A stretch of 64,000 bases of DNA. Source: Psychrobacter sp. FDAARGOS_221. Its GTDB lineage: Bacteria > Pseudomonadota > Gammaproteobacteria > Pseudomonadales > Moraxellaceae. Position numbers and translations under genes: made by a program. The notes beneath the pieces are model-generated. The model was not told the origin of the DNA and searched no databases. It was given only the letters and a program-made list of their open reading frames with translations. Positions 20,024 to 28,057 of the stretch are shown piece after piece (the first letter of the stretch is position 1; every line of letters starts with the position of its first letter). Where the stretch lies: assembly GCF_002313155.2 (NCBI RefSeq), contig NZ_NWFK02000001.1, positions 1,240,001 through 1,304,000 on the forward strand, given 5' to 3'.

Positions 20024-20740
20024 ATGAACCTTTTAAAAAAAACTGCATGTTTATTAACGGTTTTTTGCACTACAACTATATTGTCTATTCATGCATCTGC
20101 GTCAAGTTTCGATGAAACTGCTCAATTAGCGAATAATGGGGATATTAAAGCTCAATATGAGCTTGGAAATTACTACAGAAGTGACAAGGAAGGAAATAAA
20201 GATTATAGCAAAGCTATTAAATGGTATCTAAAGGCAGCAAACCAAGGAGATTCATTAGCCCAACTGAAACTTGCCGAGATGTACCACTATATTCTGCCAT
20301 TAAGGGAGCTAAATCGTATTGAAGCTATAAGATGGTATCAAAAAGCTGCTGATCAAGGTTTAATAGAAGCGCAATATAATTTAGGTTTCATATATTATAA
20401 CGGTCAAGGTGTGAAAAAGAATTACAACAAAGCTTTTGAATGGTACTTAAAAGCTGCCGAACAAGGTGATTTCAAAGCTCAATCTAATATAGGCGCCATG
20501 TATAGAGACGGTGAAAGCGTTTCTAAAAATCGTGAAAAAGCTATTGAATGGTTTGAGAAATCTGCTAATCAAGGTTATGCTGCCGCACAGTATCAGCTTG
20601 CTTTAATGTATGACTTTTGCTACACATTAGAGCCTGATTTTGCTAAGGCCTCTAAATGGTACCAGCAAGCAGCTGAACAAAATTATTTACCTCCATACTT
20701 TATTTGCACTTATACTATTAGTCACTCAGGAGAAAATTAA
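20024..20740 (+). CDS. Secreted Sel1-repeat protein
   Basis: Sel1-like repeats are TPR-like helical hairpins that mediate protein contacts; the specific function is unknown. The start used is ATG 20024 (MNLLKKTACLLTVFCTTT), giving a clear signal peptide with probable cleavage after ASA, near residue 26; the frame could extend 16 codons upstream without a better start. The 238-residue product has about five repeats of the A-x-Y-x-LG...A-x-x-WY-x-KAA pattern (for example KAIKWYLKAANQGDSLAQ, KAFEWYLKAAEQGDFKAQ). The third to fifth repeats are closest to consensus. Codon use is AT-rich compared with gatB. It stands alone, between the tRNA terminator and a purU remnant, so recent acquisition is plausible. 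Confidence 0.85.
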   Translation: MNLLKKTACLLTVFCTTTILSIHASASSFDETAQLANNGDIKAQYELGNYYRSDKEGNKDYSKAIKWYLKAANQGDSLAQLKLAEMYHYILPLRELNRIEAIRWYQKAADQGLIEAQYNLGFIYYNGQGVKKNYNKAFEWYLKAAEQGDFKAQSNIGAMYRDGESVSKNREKAIEWFEKSANQGYAAAQYQLALMYDFCYTLEPDFAKASKWYQQAAEQNYLPPYFICTYTISHSGEN

Positions 20741-21004
20741 ACTAACAGGTTAATGATCAATAATTTATACATGTAAAACTCTTTAATATTAATTTACTTA
20801 TAACAGTTGTAAACTTTATTTTAAAGTATTTTTAATATATTTAAATATTACGAATTAACCTTTTGTATTTTATATTCATATAACTTATTTAAAAAACAAT
20901 ACTATGTTCACTGTTTAGACAAAAGAATCCAATGTAATTAAACTAACGCCTAATTGAGACTATTACGTGCTTTTATTTCCGTTGATATATTTTATAGGAC
21001 CAAT

Positions 21005-21235
21005 ATGTCAGACAACACTCAATCAACTCATTCTAAAACCAATACAGTGACAGACACCGCTACCCTATTAATCAAATGCCGTGACCAAGCTGGTATTGTG
21101 CAGGCCGTATCTGAATTTATTCACCGTTATGGCGCTAATATTATTACTCTAGACCAATATTCTACTGCGCATGAAGGCGGGCGGTACTTAACTATATCAG
21201 CTAAAAATAAATTATCACGGTTTAAAAATTTGTAA
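21005..21235 (+). pseudogene. Truncated purU copy (ACT-domain fragment)
   Basis: A 76-residue frame, MSDNTQSTHSKTN onward, matches the N-terminal ACT domain of PurU encoded 0.8 kb downstream. From 21053 to 21187 the two copies align without gaps over 45 codons, with 43 identical residues but 21 synonymous differences. Similarity stops after GG-R-Y; the next 16 residues (LTISAKNKLSRFKNL) are unrelated and end in a stop. The formyltransferase-like catalytic domain is missing, so it cannot be a deformylase. A free-standing ACT domain made on purpose is possible but less likely. The ATG context (GACCAATATG) suggests the original start is retained. Confidence 0.75.
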
Positions 21236-21325
21236 ACCTAACAACATTAACTACATAATATTATTTATTAATTTAAACAATAAAACTGGCATTGGTTCAT
21301 CTCTAGACTCTCGCTACCACTTTGA

Positions 21326-21331
21326 TATAAT
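21326..21331 (+). promoter_or_regulatory. Possible promoter of the Excalibur-domain gene
   Basis: TATAAT at 21326-21331 with TAGACT (4 of 6) 16 bp upstream, about 65 bases before the start codon at 21396. Confidence 0.5.
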
Positions 21332-21395
21332 AGAGTTATATGCTCTAATTTATATCTTCTTTATAATTTAATTCACTGATTATAGGGTGTCATTT

Positions 21396-21587
21396 ATGAA
21401 CAAAGTATTGACTGCTGCCTTTTGTTTTCTATTTATATCAACCAGCTTGCCTGCCCATGCCGCTCGTGTGAAATGTGCTGACTTTAAATCACAAAGAGAA
21501 GCTCAAGCCTATTTCAATGCTAAAAAACCTGGTTATAAAAGTCTTGATAGAGACAAAGATGGTATCGCTTGTGAGGCGTTAAAGTAG
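21396..21587 (+). CDS. Small secreted Excalibur calcium-binding domain protein
   Basis: The 63-residue product starts at ATG 21396 (MNKVLTAAFCFLFISTSLPA), has a signal peptide with cleavage probable after AHA, and a mature part of about 40 residues. This holds the Excalibur pattern: two cysteines and a C-terminal DRDKDGIACE loop resembling an EF-hand calcium loop. Such domains occur alone or on secreted nucleases; here it is alone. The role is unknown; it should be periplasmic or secreted. It has its own promoter-like element and a strong terminator, so it is a single-gene unit. Confidence 0.85.
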   Translation: MNKVLTAAFCFLFISTSLPAHAARVKCADFKSQREAQAYFNAKKPGYKSLDRDKDGIACEALK

Positions 21588-21672
21588 TATTTGTTACAGC
21601 TATACTTTCTGTGACAACCAGTGACAGCACTTTCTATAATAGTGCTATTTTTACCCGCTAATATCTACCCTT

Positions 21673-21701
21673 AACCTACTCATTGAGTGGGTTATTTTTT
21701 T
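21673..21701 (+). terminator. Intrinsic terminator after the Excalibur-domain gene
   Basis: Nine-base-pair stem (21673-21681 with 21685-21693, one G-T pair), 3-base loop, then A and seven T. Confidence 0.85.
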
Positions 21702-21864
21702 AGGTTTTATTGAAAAGCTATGTTATATATAGTTTATCAGCCGCAACAATGGTCTGAATTATCAGTCTTAAGTCCGTCTGTACGGATATAATAATGGATA
21801 TATTACTCCTACTCTCTATAGATACTAATTGTTTCTATTATCTAATTCTTTATGTGAGCATATT

Positions 21865-22761
21865 ATGTCAGAATCTACTTCAAATAAAAATAATGCCAAT
21901 AATCCAAAAATTGACACTGCTACTCTTTTAATTAAATGTAAAGACCAAGCCGGTATCGTCCAAGCTGTTTCTGAATTTATTCATCGTTACGGCGCTAATA
22001 TTATCACCCTTGACCAATATTCAACGGCACATGAAGGCGGACAGTATTTTATGCGCCTAGAATTTGCATTGGCCGGCTTAAGCGATATTATTGATAACTT
22101 TCAAGCCAGCTTTGATCATACGGTTGCTAAACGTTATGATATGGATTGGCGCTTACACAACAATGCGATTAAGACCAAAGTTGGTATCTTAGTATCTAAA
22201 TTCGATCATGCCTTACTTGACTTGCTGTGGCGTCATCAACGTGGCCTACTTGATTGCGAAATAAGCTGTGTGGTCAGTAACCACGATGACCTACGTCAAG
22301 CAGTAGAAAACTTTGGTATCCCCTTCCATCACGTGCCGGTGACCAAAGACAATAAAGCAGAAGCTGAAGAGCAAATCCATCAGATTATGGCCGGCAACGA
22401 CTTATTGGTATTGGCTCGCTATATGCAAATCTTGTCATCGGATTTTGTAGATCGTTGGCCAATGCAAATCATCAACATTCACCACTCATTCTTGCCAGCA
22501 TTCGTCGGTGCTGACCCTTACCGCCAGGCCTTTGATAAGGGCGTGAAACTGATTGGTGCAACTGCACATTATGTGACAGCTGACTTAGACCAAGGACCTA
22601 TTATCGAGCAAGATGTACACCGCGTCACCCATCGTCAAGGCGTTGCGGAGCTACGTGCTATAGGTCGTGATGTTGAACGTAATGTGTTAGCGCGTGCCGT
22701 TAACTGGCATGTACAAAATCGTGTTATCGTCGCCGGCAACAAAACGGTTGTGTTCAGCTAA
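21865..22761 (+). CDS. purU: Formyltetrahydrofolate deformylase
   Basis: PurU hydrolyses 10-formyl-THF to formate and THF, balancing one-carbon pools and feeding PurT. The start used is ATG 21865 (MSESTSNKNNANNPK); 12 upstream in-frame codons look unlike the family. The 298-residue product has an N-terminal ACT domain (residues about 17-95; TLLIKCKDQAGIVQAVSEF) and a GART-like catalytic domain with INIHHSFLPAF near residues 207-217, then TAHYVTADLDQGPIIEQD. The first 60 codons are duplicated upstream in a truncated copy. It ends in a strong terminator. Confidence 0.96.
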   Translation: MSESTSNKNNANNPKIDTATLLIKCKDQAGIVQAVSEFIHRYGANIITLDQYSTAHEGGQYFMRLEFALAGLSDIIDNFQASFDHTVAKRYDMDWRLHNNAIKTKVGILVSKFDHALLDLLWRHQRGLLDCEISCVVSNHDDLRQAVENFGIPFHHVPVTKDNKAEAEEQIHQIMAGNDLLVLARYMQILSSDFVDRWPMQIINIHHSFLPAFVGADPYRQAFDKGVKLIGATAHYVTADLDQGPIIEQDVHRVTHRQGVAELRAIGRDVERNVLARAVNWHVQNRVIVAGNKTVVFS

Positions 22762-22834
22762 TTCATGGCTAAAAAAACAGATTGATAGCTCATAAAATTC
22801 AGTAGCTATTTAAATTAAGATCTGCATTTAAGTT

Positions 22835-22876
22835 AAGGTCAGCACTCAAGCAGGTGCTGGCCTTTTTGTTTTTTTG
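22835..22876 (+). terminator. Intrinsic terminator after purU
   Basis: Eleven-base-pair stem (22835-22845 with 22854-22864, one G-T pair), 8-base loop, then T-rich tract (TTTGTTTTTTT). Confidence 0.9.
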
Positions 22877-23138
22877 GGGTGTTATGGACTATATCATCGG
22901 CTGTTTCCTAGCCACTGCTAGCAAGCAAGTTACTACTAACGTTTTGAAATCCTTGCAAACTTGCCATACAAATTTACGCAAAAATATAGTAAGTTATTAT
23001 TAAGTTTAATTTACTGGCTATTTGTTATTGATTAAATCCTCTGTTCACTATGAAGATAAAAAACACCGTAGCCAGCCTCATAACTTCATTAAATTATCAA
23101 ATTATCAAATTATCAAATGTAAGGATACGAATACTATT
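22877..23138. other. Spacer upstream of the permease, with 8-bp tandem repeats
   Basis: No gene is supported. AAATTATC is repeated three times in tandem at 23091-23114, about 25 bases before the permease start and overlapping its likely leader. Change in copy number would shift promoter or leader spacing. Confidence 0.55.
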
Positions 23139-24473
23139 ATGAGCTACATGGGCAAAAAAGAAATTTTCACTATTGCATTAGGCTCAGTGATTGGCTGGGG
23201 TGCATTTATTCTTCCCGGCAATGTGTTTTTGCCAAATTACGGCGTCTTAAATACCATGATTGGTTTTGGCATTGCCATTATTATGTTGGTATTCATCGAA
23301 AACAGTTACTCCAAGGTCATGACCAGAGTGCCTGAATCTGGCGGTGAATACAGCTTTGCGACAACCCTGCTTGGCAAAAAACAAGGCTTTATCACCGGTT
23401 GGGGACTGTTACTGGCTTATCTGTCCATCATCCCCTTGAACGCAACTGCGGTTCCCATGGTATTAGATGCCGTATTCCCTTTTTATAGCAAGGGACAATT
23501 CTTATACTCAGTTTCTGGCTACCCTGTCTACTTAAATGATATTTTGGTGTCTTTATCCATCATCATTTTATTTACCTTTATTAATATCAAAGGCATTAAA
23601 GGGGCGCTCAAAGCACAAAACCTACTGGTATTCGCGTTAGTCTCTTCTTTAGTTTTGATTACCGCCATCTCAATATTGCATATTGGTGACACTCAAACCA
23701 CTAACTTTAATTCAAACTGGGGTGAGCTAAGTACCTCCTCAGTGGTTAGAATTATCGCCTTTGCACCATGGGCATTTATTGGATTTGATGCGGTCGCTCA
23801 GTTGTCAGGTGACCATGACGTGGACTCCAAAACGGTCTCAAGAGTGACCATGTTGGCCATTGTCATTGGTGCGGTGATTTATAATGTATTAAACGTGGTA
23901 ACGGCATTAGGCATTAACAAACAGGAATTAACCGACTCAGCCTGGGCAACAGGTCATGCGGTTAAAATTTTGGTCGGTAGTGGTATTTTTTACTTCTTAG
24001 CGGTCGCCATGTTTGGCGCTGTGGTATCCGGGCTTAATGGATTTTTTATCAGCTCTAGCCGTCTGGTCAATAGTATGAGTGAAGACTACGACGTCGGAAA
24101 ACGTGGTAAAGGCGTTAAGATGACCGGTAACGGCACCATTCCTAGATGGATTATCTACTTTATCAGTATCTGCGCAATCATCGTTCCTTTCTTTGGTCGT
24201 ACTGCCTTATTATGGTTTGTCGACTTGTCCTCTATTGGCGCTTCTGTGGCCTACTTTATGACCTGTTTATGTGCCTATAAAATTGCACAAAATGGCAAAG
24301 ACAGAGTGATGAGCAGCTTGGGTATGTTTGTATCTCTCGCGTTCTTAGTATTCCTATTAACGCCAATATTTGACTCAAATATCTCTCTACCCTCTTACTT
24401 TAGCTTGGCATTTTGGATTGCATTAGGACTTGGGGTTTACTTTTATATTAGAAACCGCAAGCAGCTGATATAG
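23139..24473 (+). CDS. APC-superfamily amino acid permease
   Basis: Probably an inner-membrane amino acid transporter; the substrate is not identifiable from sequence alone. The start used is ATG 23139 (MSYMGKKEIFTIALGSVIGW); an upstream in-frame extension of 39 residues is polar and passes through the tandem repeats. The 444-residue product has about 12 membrane segments and the APC hallmark helix 1, GSVIGWGAFILPGN (near residues 15-28), plus RVPESGGEYSFATTLLG near 65-81. The APC fold with an isolated gene (no enzyme partner) points to a general amino acid or amine carrier. Confidence 0.85.
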   Translation: MSYMGKKEIFTIALGSVIGWGAFILPGNVFLPNYGVLNTMIGFGIAIIMLVFIENSYSKVMTRVPESGGEYSFATTLLGKKQGFITGWGLLLAYLSIIPLNATAVPMVLDAVFPFYSKGQFLYSVSGYPVYLNDILVSLSIIILFTFINIKGIKGALKAQNLLVFALVSSLVLITAISILHIGDTQTTNFNSNWGELSTSSVVRIIAFAPWAFIGFDAVAQLSGDHDVDSKTVSRVTMLAIVIGAVIYNVLNVVTALGINKQELTDSAWATGHAVKILVGSGIFYFLAVAMFGAVVSGLNGFFISSSRLVNSMSEDYDVGKRGKGVKMTGNGTIPRWIIYFISICAIIVPFFGRTALLWFVDLSSIGASVAYFMTCLCAYKIAQNGKDRVMSSLGMFVSLAFLVFLLTPIFDSNISLPSYFSLAFWIALGLGVYFYIRNRKQLI

Positions 24474-24535
24474 TTATTGTTATACCGCTAATTAGCTACT
24501 CAGTTTATTTAAGTCAGACATAAATAAAGCCATAA

Positions 24536-24571
24536 AAAAAGGCGCTATACATTAACGTATAGCGCCTTTTT
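24536..24571. terminator. Bidirectional intrinsic terminator
   Basis: Fifteen-base-pair perfect stem (24536-24550 with 24557-24571) with A run and T run on opposite sides, between the convergent permease and von Willebrand lipoprotein genes. Confidence 0.93.
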
Positions 24572-24625
24572 ACTAACTGTCTTTTATCAATTAAAGATTA
24601 TTGACTGCTTTTAATAAAGTTCAGT

Positions 24626-25996
24626 TTAGTGAAAATCAGTATATTCTTTGATTAAACGTATCATTAACGCGTTTAACTTCTCAACCTCATAGTCGCCAAC
24701 ACTGGCTTCAATATGAGCGTTACCAACACCACTGTCATCGGTAATAAAGGTGTAAGTCCCATTGGTACCCATCGCTAGGCTACGCATCAAAAGCTCAGTT
24801 TCTTTATCAATACCACTGGCGGTAATTGGAATAATCTTAATACCTTTTGCCGCGGCTTGAACGATGCTTTGTTGGATGCTTGCCAGCACTTCTGGCTCGT
24901 GGTGCGGCGGGGCATCAAGCAACAAAAAGGCAATGCGTGCATGCGCATTGTCAGACCAATCAAGCTTATTAATCGCTGTATCTAACGCCACATCTACTGC
25001 TTCTGGGTAGTCACCGCCACCATCAGCATTTTGCTTTTGGATAAACTGTAAGGTGTTATTAAGATTGCCGAAGTCGTCTTTTCGTACTAGGTATTCTTCT
25101 TGCGCACCATTTGAGCTTCTGTCACGATAAAAGACTGCAGCAGTTTCTATATTAATTTGGTTATTACTGTCCTTGACGCTATGAATCACACTTTGCAAAT
25201 CACGCTTCAAAAAGTCGATTTCATCTTGCATCGAGCCAGTTGCATCGACAATAAATGCAATATCTGCCTTTTTAGCGACCGGTTTGACATACGCCTTATT
25301 CAGGTTTAATGACATCACTTGTTGATTGTGCGGATAGATATTTTGATCAATCTCATGGCCATTTACACGCAGCTTGTAGTTGTCAAACTTGACACTTTGA
25401 GTGTCTTTGAAAAAGTGTGCCCATAGCACGGCTGAGCCTTTGTTATCGGTGCGCGCTGTCCACACTACCTCTGGTTTCGTATGCTGCTGATCGTCACTTT
25501 TTTTAACCAACTGCACAATCGCATTGGTCACAGGCTTTTGGTTGCTCTGAATAGAGACACTGACTCTGTGTTTTGGATACACTTGCCAATGATCCAAATG
25601 AGTCGCAAAATCTCGCTTATCAATTAACTGGTTCCAATAGCGCCAATTATCCAAATCATTCCACTCTCCAGCGGTAACAATCCCTGACTGGGCCTGTAAT
25701 GCAGGCTCTGATGACTGCATTTTATCTGGCTCTGCCATTGTGCTTTCTAAAGCCATACTGCTATCTGCTGCCGCACTAGCATCTGCTGCTTTTTCCAGAC
25801 TTGCTACGCTTGCGCTACTGGCAGCGTCAACCACGATAACAGGTGCAGGCTCAAGCATGGCAACAGGTTCTGAGGAATCACTGACTCTACTGCTCTCAGT
25901 GACACTGGATGTTTCACTGACTTTATTTTGACTGCAGCTGATGAGCAGTATAGACGGTATAACCAGCAACACGGGGGAGTATTTATTTAGTGTCAT
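24626..25996 (-). CDS. Lipoprotein with von Willebrand factor A domain
   Basis: The function is unknown; it is predicted to be a membrane-anchored, metal-dependent protein-binding module. The 456-residue product has a lipoprotein signal (VIPSILLISCSQNK, modified Cys near residue 22), a Ser/Ala/Glu-rich linker to about residue 115, a short beta-rich region (about 140-225), and a VWA domain from about residue 244 with MIDAS-type motif IVDATGSMQDE and later GGGDYPEAVDVAL and LLLDAPPHHEPE. The MIDAS reads D-A-T-G-S rather than D-x-S-x-S but keeps the metal-binding Asp and a serine. It has no secretion or pilus gene beside it. It is closed on both sides by terminators, so it is a single-gene unit. 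Confidence 0.85.
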   Translation of the reverse strand: MTLNKYSPVLLVIPSILLISCSQNKVSETSSVTESSRVSDSSEPVAMLEPAPVIVVDAASSASVASLEKAADASAAADSSMALESTMAEPDKMQSSEPALQAQSGIVTAGEWNDLDNWRYWNQLIDKRDFATHLDHWQVYPKHRVSVSIQSNQKPVTNAIVQLVKKSDDQQHTKPEVVWTARTDNKGSAVLWAHFFKDTQSVKFDNYKLRVNGHEIDQNIYPHNQQVMSLNLNKAYVKPVAKKADIAFIVDATGSMQDEIDFLKRDLQSVIHSVKDSNNQINIETAAVFYRDRSSNGAQEEYLVRKDDFGNLNNTLQFIQKQNADGGGDYPEAVDVALDTAINKLDWSDNAHARIAFLLLDAPPHHEPEVLASIQQSIVQAAAKGIKIIPITASGIDKETELLMRSLAMGTNGTYTFITDDSGVGNAHIEASVGDYEVEKLNALMIRLIKEYTDFH

Positions 25997-26113
25997 AGCG
26001 CTGTTTTCCTTGTTATATAGTTATCACGAATCGTTGATCGTTATCCATTAATCATAGCACATTAAATATTTGGTAAATATTATTAAACCATGAATAAATA
26101 ATGGAATATAAAC

Positions 26114-26144
26114 AAAAAAGCGCTATCCATCAAAGATAACGCCT
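26114..26144 (-). terminator. Intrinsic terminator after the 26.2-kb lipoprotein gene
   Basis: Ten-base-pair stem (two G-T pairs; 26118-26127 with 26135-26144) followed in the minus direction by six T. Confidence 0.75.
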
Positions 26145-26232
26145 TCTACCCAGCCTGTTACTCAGCTTTTTACGGATTGATTAAAAGGTTAACTATATTG
26201 ATTAAGTTTTAACTTACTCTACTCAGCACAGC

Positions 26233-26895
26233 CTAATTAACATAGCGACTGTCTTGTTTAGGCTGAATAACCACTCTTAATCCATGATCTGATATTTGCG
26301 CCGCATATACATTATCACCAACCATCTTGACTGCTTGCTGTTGCTCACCACTCTTTTCAAAATCATCGACAATCTGACCAATTAGCTTGGCTGTCTCATC
26401 CTTTGCTTGAGTGGCTTTCACCTCAGCATTTAATACCTGCATCGATGCCGATACCAGCTCAACCAGAGAAGTAGATTCTGCTTTTATATTATCGTTGACT
26501 GGCATGGTATAAGTTAAATCTTGCAGCTTATCCTCATCATTCACCTCACCAACCACACTAATCTGATGCGTATAATCGGTGATAAACACTTTATCTCGAT
26601 CACTTTCTGACAGGTCGGTAATGGTCTTGTCTGCAAACTCAGTACCGGCAAGCAACTCGTTTATCTTTTTGCCATAAGACTGAACGGTAATGTCAAAGTT
26701 AGATTTCTTGATAGGCGGCACATAAGTATCTCGCGTCGCCTGTGTCATTTTTTCATGCCCTGGCGGTGCCACTTCTTCAGTATTTGCAGTTTGCGTATCC
26801 GTATTGGTATTTTGTGGTTCAGAATCAGGCTCAGAGCCACATGCAGTCAGTAGAAGAGTAGCTGCGATAAATGCCAATAGCTTTTTGTTATTCAT
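26233..26895 (-). CDS. Uncharacterised lipoprotein
   Basis: I do not recognise the family. The start is one of two adjacent ATG codons; 26895 puts AGAGG 7 bases upstream, 26898 only 4. The 220-residue product has a lipobox signal (LLAFIAATLLLTACGSE), a polar Thr/Glu/Gln linker to about residue 45, and a mature alpha/beta domain with predicted amphipathic helices but no cysteines, heme or metal motif that I can see. It lies between suhB and the VWA lipoprotein, each with its own terminator, so no operon partner hints at its role. Envelope localisation is the only supported inference. Confidence 0.8.
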   Translation of the reverse strand: MNNKKLLAFIAATLLLTACGSEPDSEPQNTNTDTQTANTEEVAPPGHEKMTQATRDTYVPPIKKSNFDITVQSYGKKINELLAGTEFADKTITDLSESDRDKVFITDYTHQISVVGEVNDEDKLQDLTYTMPVNDNIKAESTSLVELVSASMQVLNAEVKATQAKDETAKLIGQIVDDFEKSGEQQQAVKMVGDNVYAAQISDHGLRVVIQPKQDSRYVN

Positions 26896-26948
26896 CATGA
26901 TACCTCTTAATCTGGCTTCAATAGACAAAGGTCAAAGTAAAAGTTCAT

Positions 26949-26982
26949 AAAAAACCCACAAATCCAATATGAATTTGTGGGT
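26949..26982 (-). terminator. Intrinsic terminator after suhB
   Basis: Ten-base-pair perfect stem (26954-26963 with 26973-26982), 9-base loop, then six T on the minus strand. Confidence 0.88.
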
Positions 26983-27026
26983 CTTCTAGCATTGATTGCC
27001 AATTACTTAGCACTCGTTATTTGGCA

Positions 27027-27860
27027 CTAACCGCGAACAGCATTGCCCCACGTTGGCACAACCATTTTCATTAATGGTTTTAATAACTTAACGTTACAAG
27101 CAAAGATAGAACCGGTTTCCATTGCGTTATGCGCACCATGATGATCCACAACCACACCACGTGCTTCGTTAACAATCAACTCGCCGGCTGCGATATCCCA
27201 TGGCTTTAACTTCATTTCAAAGTAACCATCGAAACGACCCGCAGCGACATAGGCTAAATCTAATGCAGCAGAACCTAGACGACGAACTTGACCGCCCTCT
27301 TCAGCAATCTTCTGCAACGTGGCGAAATGCTCTTTGGCATAAGAGACGACTTTATCACCTTCTTGACGCTCAAGCGGATGACCCGTTGTAAATAGGCCGC
27401 CTTCAATAGTTTTGCGCTGGCTTACTTGCAAACGGCGCTGGTTTAAGCGTGCGCCTTTACCACGGCTGGCAGAGAACATCTCATCACGGATAGGATCATA
27501 AATAACACCATGCTCAGTCACGCCATTATGCTGTACCGCGATTGAGATACAAAAGTGTGGCACCCCATGAACGAAGTTGTGTGTGCCATCAAGCGGATCA
27601 ATAATCCAGCACCACTCAGCATCGCTACCTTGACCTTCTTGTAGGCCAAACTCTTCGCCTAAGAAAGAATGATTGGGATAGTTATACTTTAACGTTTCGA
27701 TCGTCAGCTCTTCACTAAAACGGTCAATCTTAGTGACAAGGCCTTCTAAGCCTTTAGATTCAGTATCAAATTCGATTTTATGACGATTTTGATGCGCTTT
27801 TAATAGTTCAGCACCGACTTTTTCAGCAGCACGTGCTGCTATTACGACCATTGGTTCCAT
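27027..27860 (-). CDS. suhB: Inositol monophosphatase family protein SuhB
   Basis: SuhB dephosphorylates inositol monophosphates and, in E. coli, joins the ribosomal RNA antitermination complex with the Nus factors. The 277-residue product has the Mg-binding motifs FLGEEFG (near residues 65-71), WIIDPLDGTHNFVHG (near 84-98) and WDIAAGELIVNEARG (near 222-236), in the right order. It stands alone with its own terminator. Confidence 0.95.
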   Translation of the reverse strand: MEPMVVIAARAAEKVGAELLKAHQNRHKIEFDTESKGLEGLVTKIDRFSEELTIETLKYNYPNHSFLGEEFGLQEGQGSDAEWCWIIDPLDGTHNFVHGVPHFCISIAVQHNGVTEHGVIYDPIRDEMFSASRGKGARLNQRRLQVSQRKTIEGGLFTTGHPLERQEGDKVVSYAKEHFATLQKIAEEGGQVRRLGSAALDLAYVAAGRFDGYFEMKLKPWDIAAGELIVNEARGVVVDHHGAHNAMETGSIFACNVKLLKPLMKMVVPTWGNAVRG

Positions 27861-27999
27861 AATTTTCCTATTTGCTTTACTAAAGCGGTTAAAAACTCAG
27901 CTGTTATTATTAGCCAAGGGAGCGTTAATTTAAAAAGAGACAACTAAACTCGCTATCTATTAAGTTGTCAGTTTGTTGGTTAAAGAGGTTGATTTGAAG

Positions 28000-28030
28000 T
28001 AGCGTGGTGATTGATAACGACACCACGCTA
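28000..28030 (-). terminator. Hairpin downstream of dxs
   Basis: Ten-base-pair perfect stem (28000-28009 with 28021-28030), 28 bases past the dxs stop. The following bases (CTTCAAATC) lack a clear T run, so it may be a weak terminator or a stabilising 3' hairpin. Confidence 0.5.
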
Positions 28031-28057
28031 TAAGATTCCACATTAAAAGGCACTCAG

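Noticed and set aside
19865-21000. Attachment-site repeat of the tRNA-Pro 3' end
   Set aside because: The T-arm and acceptor sequence is not repeated downstream by eye, and there is no integrase gene.
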